Assembly: GCF_030540825.1 (NCBI RefSeq)
Contig: NZ_JAUOEO010000001.1
Coordinates: 159,001-223,000 of the forward strand
Direction: 5' to 3'
Source of the DNA: Flavivirga spongiicola
Lineage (GTDB): Bacteria; Bacteroidota; Bacteroidia; Flavobacteriales; Flavobacteriaceae
Length of the DNA stretch: 64,000 bases
Shown here: positions 38,224 through 47,200 of the stretch, piece after piece
How positions within the stretch are numbered: position 1 is the stretch's first letter
Layout of the letters: every line of letters starts with the position of its first letter
Translations under genes and position numbers: made by a program
Notes under the pieces: model-generated
What the model saw: the letters and a program-made list of their open reading frames with translations, nothing else
What the model was told of the DNA's origin: nothing
Databases searched by the model: none

Positions 38224-38614
38224 TTATAGCATTAATCGTTAATTGATTTCAAACTATAAAATTATTAGTTTCCCAATCGTATTTCAACCATTTATACGAC
38301 TATAACTAATACTTTTTTTGCAGTAGGATAACACTAAGTTTTAAGCTTATGACGTATAAAAAGTTCAGGGATTGTTTAAAAATTTATCAAATGTTTTACA
38401 TTATAATGATAATGTAAAGTTTTCATACAACTTTTAATGTCATGTATTTGATTTTAAACCACATAGACATTAATATCAGGTCGAACCTTTCGACAAGCTT
38501 CACTTGCTATCTTTAATACAAAATATATTCTGTATTTTTGATAATGCTCAATGTGACAAATGTAAATTTTAAGGGATTTAGGCTTTATTTTAGAAAGTTA
38601 TCATAATACGATCG
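38224..38614. other. 391-bp intergenic region upstream of the enzyme block
   Basis: No gene. It probably carries the promoter of the 14-gene block on the minus strand. It contains a hairpin at 38395-38418 (TTTACATTAT / ATAATGTAAA, 4-nt loop) and a degenerate intergenic repeat around 38480-38510 (GGTCGAACCTTTCGACAAGC, itself a partial palindrome). No TAnnTTTG promoter box was found. Confidence 0.5.
38395..38418 (-). terminator. 10-bp-stem AT-rich hairpin between SGNH gene and enzyme block
   Basis: A perfect 10-bp inverted repeat with a 4-nt loop, about 200 bp after the SGNH stop and 170 bp before the GH116 start. The stem is AT-rich and no T-run follows, so it may be a weak terminator or a binding dyad. 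Confidence 0.3.
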
Positions 38615-40396
38615 TTAATTACTTCTCAAATAGGAACTAATTAGTGGTGCGATTATATTATAGCCTTTTGTATTAGGGTGTAACCCATCTCTAAACAGTG
38701 TTTCATCAATTTTTGTATCTGGAGTTAATAAGGCATCTCCTATCAATAAATAGTTAACATCAAGAGTTTGCGTGGCTTTACGTATTTCTAAATTTAAAAT
38801 TCGTATCCGTTCTTCATAATCTCTTCTAGGTAATATCCCAATTAAAGTGATTTTTGCCTTAGGTTGGCGTTCTTTAATTGCATCTACTAAAAAATGCAGG
38901 CCTTTAATAATTTCATCATCTGTATTTAAATGCAAATTATTGGTTCCTATTTTAAGAATAATTTGTTCAGCATCAAATCCATCCAATTCACCATGATACA
39001 CACGCCATAAAACGTTTTCTATACGATCCCAGCCATATCCAAAATTTTTAACACCTAAAGCTTCAAAATTACGGTTCCAAGAGTCTGCTCCATTAGCAAT
39101 AGGCATGTCTGGAATGCCTCCCCATTGATGTACTATAGAATTTCCTATGAAACAAATTTTTGGTGCCTTTTTATTGTTAGATGCTAATATACTTTGGTGT
39201 CTTAAATTCCAGTTATATACATCGGCATCCCTATCTTGAGTTACAGGTTTTGTTGTAGAGATTGTTCCCATCGGTTCCTTAAAAACAGTACGCAGAGCTT
39301 TTTCATAGGCATTAGCGTAATACTGCATTCCTAAATCGTTAGGGTGCGTTCCATCAACAGTACTGTCTTTAGTTAAATTGATTTCTTCTTTTGTTAACAG
39401 ATATATTTTTTTAGTTCCTTCAGATAGCAATTGTGAATAGGCTTCTTTCATTATTTTATTTAAATCGGAAACCTCTTTTTTTCGGTTTAAATGGATCATT
39501 TCATCAGAATAGCCTGCGTGTTCTACTAATAAAATAGGGGTTTCTGGATTTTCATTCTTTAACAAGCGTACTGAAGAGAGAATGCGCTTCTTGACATCGG
39601 ATAATGTACGATTTTCGTTTGCAGCCAAATTGGGTAGGCAATCTAAAATATAGACTTTTGCACTAATTTCTGCAACAAAATCTATAACCTCTTCTTCTAA
39701 TCTGCCATTACCCGAAAATCCCAGATTGATTAACGGTCTATCCATTTTTCGTTCCAAAATTGAGGTCCAGGCCATCCCCGGACGCGATGCACAAGCTCCT
39801 TGAGCTATGGAAGTACCGTAAACGACTATTGGTTTTTCTTCACGAATAGGTAATGGCATAAAAAGCGATTCTTTAGGCACACCAATTTTTAAGGAATCTA
39901 CAGTATTATAAAGAGGTAGAATTAATTTATATTCTCTGCCTTTAGCATGATAGGCATCATTTGGTTTGAGTTTAACATAATGGTATGTAGAATAGTCACC
40001 AAAAGAATAATCTCCTTTAACCCAAACCCATTGACCATCACTGTTTTTTGCATATAAATCCAATCCACTTACACCAGTTGAAGGCATGTGAGGCATAGAA
40101 AGACTGCCTTTTAATTTATATTTTACTGATATTTCTGAAGCATTACTTGTGAATCGAATGGATAATCCCGCAGTATTTTTTGATAGATTCCAAAGTGGTT
40201 TTCTAACTTTTTCTTTTGCTTCTAATGGAAGACGATCAAATCCTGACTCTAAATTCTTAAACCATCCTTGTCCCTCAATTACTTGAAACTCACAATTTAA
40301 AGGATGCCACCAACTTAAGCCATTGTCCTCTTGAGAATTGATGATTTGACTTTGGAATATTAAAACAATAGAAATTAAAAAAAACCTCGACTTCAT
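38615..40396 (-). CDS. Secreted tandem-domain SGNH/GDSL esterase
   Basis: 593 residues with a Sec signal (FFLISIVLIFQSQIINSQ). Domain 1 is a GxDLY-type beta domain (about 25-165, SGLDLYAKNSDG). Domain 2 is an SGNH hydrolase of the Lipase_GDSL_3 type (about 185-365, nucleophile in VVYGTSIAQGACASRPG, His in DGTHPNDLGMQYYA). Domain 3 is a second SGNH hydrolase (about 405-590, nucleophile in ICFIGNSIVHQWGG, KIGTNNLHL, His in DGLHPNTKGYN). Both domains keep Ser and Asp/His, so both may be active. Such proteins usually remove acyl groups (acetyl esters) from glycans. It is just upstream of the enzyme block on the same strand and may help deacylate the same substrate. Confidence 0.88.
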   Translation of the reverse strand: MKSRFFLISIVLIFQSQIINSQEDNGLSWWHPLNCEFQVIEGQGWFKNLESGFDRLPLEAKEKVRKPLWNLSKNTAGLSIRFTSNASEISVKYKLKGSLSMPHMPSTGVSGLDLYAKNSDGQWVWVKGDYSFGDYSTYHYVKLKPNDAYHAKGREYKLILPLYNTVDSLKIGVPKESLFMPLPIREEKPIVVYGTSIAQGACASRPGMAWTSILERKMDRPLINLGFSGNGRLEEEVIDFVAEISAKVYILDCLPNLAANENRTLSDVKKRILSSVRLLKNENPETPILLVEHAGYSDEMIHLNRKKEVSDLNKIMKEAYSQLLSEGTKKIYLLTKEEINLTKDSTVDGTHPNDLGMQYYANAYEKALRTVFKEPMGTISTTKPVTQDRDADVYNWNLRHQSILASNNKKAPKICFIGNSIVHQWGGIPDMPIANGADSWNRNFEALGVKNFGYGWDRIENVLWRVYHGELDGFDAEQIILKIGTNNLHLNTDDEIIKGLHFLVDAIKERQPKAKITLIGILPRRDYEERIRILNLEIRKATQTLDVNYLLIGDALLTPDTKIDETLFRDGLHPNTKGYNIIAPLISSYLRSN

Positions 40397-40500
40397 AAAT
40401 TACTTACGCTATTATTATTAGGCAAACCAACACTTACTAACTCAGGTATAAAAATAATTATTTTTTTATAAATTATAGTCAAAGGTTGATTATTCAGACA

Positions 40501-41406
40501 CTACAATTCAAACTCTGCCAGGACAGGATAATGATCGGATAAATAATAGGTCTCTTTTTGATTAAGCACTTTAGCATTAATGCACTTTTCGGCAAGAAAA
40601 GGAGATGCTAAAATATAATCTATCCGTTTGGAATTCTCATTTGGTTTATCTCCTTTTTTGGTTTCAAAAACTCTGGTAGGACAACTGATTCTATTATCCC
40701 ACCCCGTAGTATATCTTTGAGTTACATCAATTAACGGATATCCTAAAAGAGCCCCCATTACCCCATACTCAAGGTCTCCATGACATAAATTTCTAACATG
40801 ATCATGCTCGACTTCGGAAGCTTTCATAGTACTTATAAGGTTTGCCTTATTTTTATATAAATCTGCATCAAAAGGAGAAACCGCATTAAAATCCCCTAGT
40901 ACAATATATTTATTTTGCTCTTTTGAAATTTGGAATAGCTTTTCTAAAATTGTTTTTGCTTCAAGATGTCTCTTTTTATAACTAAAAGGAGAAAAATGAA
41001 TCACAAAAAAATCAATACCATTTGTTTTACAATGTAATGCCCCATGATGCATACCATCTAATATTTTTGCCTTTACTTGTATTGGCTTATTAGATGTTAT
41101 ACCTACTGGATACCCTGAAGTTTTTAAAATCTCGGCATAAGGATGTCCCCATTTTTTCGCTTCTCTCAACAATGTCTCTTGGGTATAGCCGCATAATTCC
41201 TGAAGCGCCAAAACATCTGGTTTATGAAAATCTACCCATGTAACAAATTCATCTCTACGTGCTTCATCTTTACCCCAATCAAAACCATTCCATATATTAT
41301 AGGTCATTATTTTTATGGTTTTAGAATCTTCTAGATCATTAGGTTTATGTTGAAATGATGAGGTTATTACAACAATTACAGCAATTAAAAAGGCCCTGTG
41401 TATCAT
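40501..41406 (-). CDS. Secreted endonuclease/exonuclease/phosphatase-family protein
   Basis: 301 residues with a short hydrophobic N-terminus (AFLIAVIVVITSSF). All EEP landmarks are present: TYNIWNG (about 36), LALQELCGY with the metal Glu (about 68), VIHFSPFSYKKRH, VLGDFNAVSPFD (about 172), RIDYILASP and the terminal SDHYP (about 290). The family cleaves phosphodiesters or phosphomonoesters in nucleic acids, phosphoinositides or sphingolipids. Secreted versions in PULs may remove phosphate from a glycan or release phosphate from DNA. It starts 2 bp after the membrane-protein gene (41409-42527), so the two are probably co-translated. Confidence 0.85.
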   Translation of the reverse strand: MIHRAFLIAVIVVITSSFQHKPNDLEDSKTIKIMTYNIWNGFDWGKDEARRDEFVTWVDFHKPDVLALQELCGYTQETLLREAKKWGHPYAEILKTSGYPVGITSNKPIQVKAKILDGMHHGALHCKTNGIDFFVIHFSPFSYKKRHLEAKTILEKLFQISKEQNKYIVLGDFNAVSPFDADLYKNKANLISTMKASEVEHDHVRNLCHGDLEYGVMGALLGYPLIDVTQRYTTGWDNRISCPTRVFETKKGDKPNENSKRIDYILASPFLAEKCINAKVLNQKETYYLSDHYPVLAEFEL

Positions 41407-41408
41407 AT

Positions 41409-42527
41409 TTATCTATGTTGTTTCTTTAAGAGTACTATAACTCCAATACTTATTATAACTAAAAAGACTACTAAAGAGTAAATCAATATTGTATTTCCGC
41501 CATTACTATTTTCTTCAGCAGTTTTTACTTCAGTATGTTCAATTTCCGGAATATCGTTAAATTCTTCTTCTAAATTAATAACAACGGGTTCAAAAGAGAC
41601 TCCATCGGGGTCTTTAGGCACTTTATTTTCAATAGCAAGGATTCTGCTCATTTCTGTTAAAACCATTGGATTATCTACATCAAACCCTAGTCTATCACTT
41701 AAACCTTGTCGTGTTTTTTTAGGCCAGTTTAGTGGTATTTGATATCCTAACATCCATTTTCTATCTAAACCACACTCACAGTCGGCGCCGATAATAGATA
41801 ATAATTTATAAACATCCCCTTTTACTATACTTTCATAATCAATTTTCTCTCCCATTATTCGTCCTTTACCATAGATCACAAAAGCTATTGGTTTTTCAGG
41901 CTTCTTTTCTATACCGAGGCTCCATAGTAGTACTTTTTCTTTATCGAATTGAGAACTTGGTATCACTATCATATCTGGCCCAACCTCTACTTGCTTAGGC
42001 ATATTAGGCATAATATTTTCGATATGTTCGCAAGCTTTTAAAACAGTCCTTTTCGCTAAATCATTTTCGGTTTTAGAGGTTCCTTCAATTAAAATAACCG
42101 ATGCGTATTGATTGGGCAGTTTGCTTAGCAATTGTTTTTGAACTGGCGAAGACATGATGTTGTCTACTAAATGAGCATCCGTTATTGCAATCATTCTATG
42201 ATCTTGATCTACCAATACATACGCAGGAAAACTTAATTGCTGTTGTTCTACAAATTTGGTAATAGCACTATTTTTATCTTCTTTAAGGTGAAATCCAATG
42301 GGTTTTATATTAGACTCTGAAAATTGTGCTGCTAATTGATTGGGGAACATAGCTCCATTTTCATCTACACGATAAATAACATAGGTTACTTTAGATAAGG
42401 TAGAGAACCCTATTTCACGAATGGTATATCTGCAAGCTTCAGCCGATGTAATGTACATGGCAAAAAGTAACCCTAATATTATTTTTAAATTATTCATGTG
42501 TTTACTTTTATTGTTTTTAATGAACAC
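41409..42527 (-). CDS. Unrecognised secreted protein with CxC motif and C-terminal membrane anchor
   Basis: 372 residues as an open frame; the start at the internal ATG (about 42497) gives a cleaner signal peptide (NLKIILGLLFAMYITSAEA). A mature N-terminal CRYTIREIGF follows (Cys32 of the long form). The middle has a thioredoxin-like strand pattern (FPAYVLVDQDHRMIAI, about 100-115). Cys250 and Cys252 form a CEC in GADCECGLDRKW. A single membrane span lies near the C-terminus (ILIYSLVVFLVIISIGVIVLL) with a Lys-rich tail inside. I do not recognise the family. It lies among EEP genes and downstream of the mosaic lipoprotein and ABC genes, which also carry CxC motifs. Confidence 0.7.
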   Translation of the reverse strand: MFIKNNKSKHMNNLKIILGLLFAMYITSAEACRYTIREIGFSTLSKVTYVIYRVDENGAMFPNQLAAQFSESNIKPIGFHLKEDKNSAITKFVEQQQLSFPAYVLVDQDHRMIAITDAHLVDNIMSSPVQKQLLSKLPNQYASVILIEGTSKTENDLAKRTVLKACEHIENIMPNMPKQVEVGPDMIVIPSSQFDKEKVLLWSLGIEKKPEKPIAFVIYGKGRIMGEKIDYESIVKGDVYKLLSIIGADCECGLDRKWMLGYQIPLNWPKKTRQGLSDRLGFDVDNPMVLTEMSRILAIENKVPKDPDGVSFEPVVINLEEEFNDIPEIEHTEVKTAEENSNGGNTILIYSLVVFLVIISIGVIVLLKKQHR

Positions 42528-42570
42528 CTGTCCAACTATAACGGAATGTAACCTTTCATCAAATTCTATA

Positions 42571-44172
42571 TTACTTCAAACCAAAAGTTGTTACAACAAA
42601 TGCATGATCTGATGGAAACATAACAGGATGATAATCTACCACTTCAGAAGAAATCGTTCTTAATTTATTTCCTTTATAAAAAATAAAGTCTATCCTGTCT
42701 TTTACAAATCTTTCATCTTTTTGTTCATAACTATAAGGCCAATAAGAATAACCAGGATACTTTAAAGGACTTGGTTTTACTTTTCTATAGCTGTCTATAT
42801 AACCTGCTTTATCCATTTCTTTAGTAACAGGCCAATCAATGACATAACCCAGGTGAGACCCTTTGGTTTCTTCTGTCCAATCTAAATGTGAATTGGTATT
42901 AAAATCGCCAGCCATTATAATAGGCGTATTATTTGCATTTTCTGTATAAGTGCTAATATCTTTTAATATTGTTTTTATTTCTGCCAATCGTGATTTAGTT
43001 TCATCTTTTTCTAATTCTTTTGCAGTCATTTTACCTATTCGAACATTTTTACTATAATCTGGTAAATAGTCTAGCCAAGTATCAAAAATTACTATTTCTT
43101 GTTGTTCTCCTAATTGTAATATAGCTCCTCCAAAATTAAAAGCATCAAAGCCTTTTATGGTTTCTTTCATTGGATATCGGCTCATAATGGATAAGTTAGA
43201 GCTAATTAAATAAAAATGATACCCTAAAGCATCTGCAATTTTTTCACCAGAACCATAGGTTTCTATAAGTGTAATGACATCTGCATGGGTATTTTTTATG
43301 GATTCAATGACCCGCTTTAAATTAACATGGGTGCCAAATTCTCTACCACCACCCCAAATATTCCAAGACATCAATTTTATTTGATTAACAGGATTGCTAT
43401 TTAATGCTTCTAAAGAAAAATACTGTTGGTATGCTTTACTAACAGTATCTGAGGTAATAACATCATCCCATATTTTAATATTATCCAAATATCCGTTAAA
43501 GGCTTCCATTTGCCCTAAATAACTCCAATTAGAAGCTGTACCGCCAATGGTTGTTATCCATTCACTAGACAAGTCTTTTAATCCGGGGGTATTATATATG
43601 GCTACATTAATGCCATCATAATACATCCAAACCTCATCTTTATCTTGGTTTACTGTAATTGCTATTTGATGCCATTCTCCGTCATTGATTGGCATTCTGG
43701 CAGCACTTGGTTTGTATATATAATGTTTCTTTCCATCACTTATAGAAAATATCCAGCCTCCATTTTCTGTGCTGGAAATCAGCCAGCCTTTATGTTCTTT
43801 ATCACTATTTTTTTTATTGCCTATGATAGGTGTTCCTTGTTGAGCATCAGGCAAGGTTTTTACCCATATTTGAACTGAAAATGATTGTTTTTCTTTATAT
43901 TCAAGCTCCATTGCCTCTTGCAATTTTAAAGGCATTCGCAAAGCTACATTTTCTGAAAGATCAAGTGCTCTTCCGCTTAAGCCTTTAGTAAAATTATATT
44001 GCTGCGCTGCCAATATGTGAGGGGGTGGACTTTCAACCGATTTTTCTTGATAGGCTATTTTACCTGAATCAAAATTAATATTGATAATTGGTTCTTGACA
44101 AATAGCTATTGCAGACACAAATAGTATGACTATTAATAAACTTTTTTTCATTTTTAATAATTTCAATTTCAC
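42571..44172 (-). CDS. Secreted LamG-like plus endonuclease/exonuclease/phosphatase protein
   Basis: 533 residues; the internal ATG at about 44151 (MKKSLLIVILFVSAIAICQ) is the likelier start. The N-terminal concanavalin-A/LamG-like domain covers about 30-255 (FDSGKIAYQ, LRMPLKLQEAMELEYKEKQ, NDGEWHQIAITVNQDKDEVW). The EEP domain covers about 265-533: MSWNIWGGG, VITLIETYG (metal Glu), IMAGDFNTNSHLDW, DRIDFIFYKG and FPSDHAFV near the end. LamG-like domains bind glycans, so the phosphoesterase may be docked on a polysaccharide. A decayed copy of its C-terminus is found at 11.8 kb. Its stop lies 43 bp before the start of the membrane-protein gene (41409-42527). Confidence 0.87.
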   Translation of the reverse strand: MKLKLLKMKKSLLIVILFVSAIAICQEPIININFDSGKIAYQEKSVESPPPHILAAQQYNFTKGLSGRALDLSENVALRMPLKLQEAMELEYKEKQSFSVQIWVKTLPDAQQGTPIIGNKKNSDKEHKGWLISSTENGGWIFSISDGKKHYIYKPSAARMPINDGEWHQIAITVNQDKDEVWMYYDGINVAIYNTPGLKDLSSEWITTIGGTASNWSYLGQMEAFNGYLDNIKIWDDVITSDTVSKAYQQYFSLEALNSNPVNQIKLMSWNIWGGGREFGTHVNLKRVIESIKNTHADVITLIETYGSGEKIADALGYHFYLISSNLSIMSRYPMKETIKGFDAFNFGGAILQLGEQQEIVIFDTWLDYLPDYSKNVRIGKMTAKELEKDETKSRLAEIKTILKDISTYTENANNTPIIMAGDFNTNSHLDWTEETKGSHLGYVIDWPVTKEMDKAGYIDSYRKVKPSPLKYPGYSYWPYSYEQKDERFVKDRIDFIFYKGNKLRTISSEVVDYHPVMFPSDHAFVVTTFGLK

Positions 44173-44279
44173 AAAACAATTTTGTGAGTTTTAAACTAAC
44201 TCAATCACAAATTATTATCTCCATTATTTAGCATCAATTCTATGATAGGCTATTATACAATACTAAACTCCATGTATGA

Positions 44280-47200
44280 TTAATGATATAAAAAAGTAGA
44301 GGGAATTGTTTGCTTTTCCAGATTAGGGCCTTCAATTTGCAAATCGTAACCTGAAGGGCCTTCTGCCACAAAATGATCAACCATAATAGGATGTAACCCC
44401 TTTTTTAAAGGAACTATTTTACTCACTTCTTTATTACCTTTACTTTCTATTTCTTTTTCCTTATGAAGGGTTACAAAATCATAACTTCTACTTGATTTGC
44501 TTGTAAAAGTATACATCCCGTCTTCAGGAATATTTATGTATCCTTTAAACCTTAGTGCAAACTTGTTTTTATTTTCAAAAGGCATGCTAGTAAATGTGTC
44601 TATTATTTCTACCTTTTTTGGTTTTAACTCATTCAAATCTGGTATCTTATCTTTTTTACCAGATTCTTTATAATAATTTCTGATAATACCAGATTTGGCT
44701 TCTAAATTAACACCTGCAATTAGTTCTGGAATCAACATTTCAAAACTAGCTTCTTCACTTTCAAGTATTTCACGGTTTTCTTTCCAAAACGTTTTAGCTT
44801 TAATCAAAGTCTTATCTGAAATTACCACAGAATGCTCATATTTTGGCGATGCTTGCGTAGGTTCTGTACCATCTATGGTATAATGAATGTCTCCAGTATT
44901 GCCATTACGCTCTATATAAAATTGCCACTTACCATTAATTAATTGAGGTATTTCGACAATTACAGGAGTTTGACGCAACCTTGTAAATTCTTTAGTTCTT
45001 GTAAACGCTACAGGGTCTCCATTTTTCTTAACATAAATCACTGTTTTTAAGGTTGTCGTACTTGTTATGATTATTGGTTCTGCGTATTTTGTAGAATGGT
45101 TAGTAGGTTCGCTACCATCTGTAGTATAATAGATCTCCGTATTATCCTTGTCTCTGGATTTTATTTCTATTGACAAAGAATCTATAAATTTCTCATTGTC
45201 ATAAATAAAGGAAATTGGTGCTCTGGATTTTGGTGCAAATACCATAGAGGTTTCTAACCAATTACCACAGCTACAGCCTCCACCTGCTTCAGGAGACAAT
45301 ATCATACCCTGTGCAGGAATTGTACTTAACCAACAATCTGGACGTAAACGATCCCATTGAGAAAATTTATTAGTATCAAAGTTAAATTGAGTGACACTAC
45401 CGCCTCTATAGAATATAGATTGTTCTGACAAAGCATATGAAGCACAGCCATGACCCGCTTTAGGCACCTCTTCTTTTAGTAATTCTCCCGTGTTTAATTG
45501 ATACATGGCTGGTTTTACAATTAAACGGTTGTTTACAATGGCAGGTCTTGAAAAATGCCCTCCATGATCACCAGAAAACCATTTTTGTTCTTTATGCCAG
45601 ATAAGTTCTCCGTTGGTGGCGTTATAATTATATATATAATACTTACCTCCATTTGAAGCTAAAATGACATTTTGATCAGCATTTCCAGCCATAAAATAGG
45701 TAGTCACTCCTGCTTTAGTATTTATGGCTTTTTCCCAATTTAATTTTCCCGTTTCTATGTTTAATGATACTAAATATAAATTTTGAAAAATGCTTGGATC
45801 TGCTCTTTGGTCTTTTGATAATTTAAATCCACGATTTCGAGATTCTACAAAACTAATTTGATTATTTTGTATCGTAATTGTTGTGTTTAGGATATATGTT
45901 GATGGTTTTTCATATACCCATAAATTTTCACCATCTTTTGAAGACTTTGCAAATAGATTATAACTTACCACTTTATCTGTTAAAGGTCCTGTTTTATTAT
46001 CATACCAACCTTCGCTACCATGATAATTTCTATAAGCGCTTCCTTCTGGCACTGAAGAACCAATAATTTTGTTTTGTACTGCACTAATATATCCCCAATC
46101 TTTTGGAGCGTTATTATTTCCTGTTATTACAGGAATTATTTTTTCAATACTACCAGTATTACTATTCACTTTTAAAGCATTATTTTTCAAGGCGATATAA
46201 ATAAAGTTATCGTCAGCTGTCCAATTACTGCAATCCCGAAGAATATTCATCCTATTAATATCTGGAATCTCTTTAGACCATAACACACTGCCATTAAAAG
46301 CATCTACTGCAATTATGCGATCTCTACCCTGTACAAACATTTTACCGTTTACTGCTAACGGTGATGATTTTCTACCATTACGGTCGGTTTGAAAACGCGG
46401 TCCCGGACGCCCCATCCATTGAATTTCAAAATCTTGGGTAGATGTAGACCCCCAAAGACTTTCGCCTCCAAAAGCGGTATTATCTGGTAAACCATATTGA
46501 TGCGTCCATTTACCTGCTGTTTCTACTTCAGCTTTTTTAAGAACATCAAATGCCTCTTCATTTATATAACTAACTTGCCATTTGCTTCCAGACTTACCAA
46601 TCCAGTCTTTAAAATTAGCTTTCTTATTATTTAATATGGCATATCCCTTTGGTTTAATTAACCTTATCACTTCATCTGAGCTAATATTAGATGGGTTGTT
46701 AACAATAACCAGACTTGCGATATCTGAAGTTATAGGGAGTTTAGATATATTATTTACTTGATGTAATTCTATTTTACCACCATACAAACCGGTTTTTTGC
46801 AACTCTTCTCTTAACTTTTGAATTTTAGATATAGATGTATCAAATAACATAACTTTAACTCCTGAAAGACTTGCTATTTGGATCGCTTGATCTTTATTTT
46901 CAACTCCAAAAATGACTGCAATTCCATTACTCGATAATCCTAAATTATCTATTTCAGACAATAACACACTCTTCTCTGAAGTATTAGAATTTATAGGTAA
47001 TTGTTCTTCAAAATTGAAAAAGTTATCATATTCATAAACCTTGGTTTTTTTATCGTTTGATGTTATTTGATATCTATAAATAAAATCTTTACGAAGATTA
47101 TCAATAACTATTCTATGTATTTTGGTCGCTTCTTCTTCTTTTACAAAAGTAATCTTATCGGCATCATCTCCCCAAGCAATATTACATACTTCCTTATTCT

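Noticed and set aside
44169..44187. Hairpin TCACAAAA/TTTTGTGA considered as a terminator of the mosaic lipoprotein gene
   Set aside because: No T-run follows on the minus strand and it overlaps the start region of the next gene, so a terminator role is not supported.
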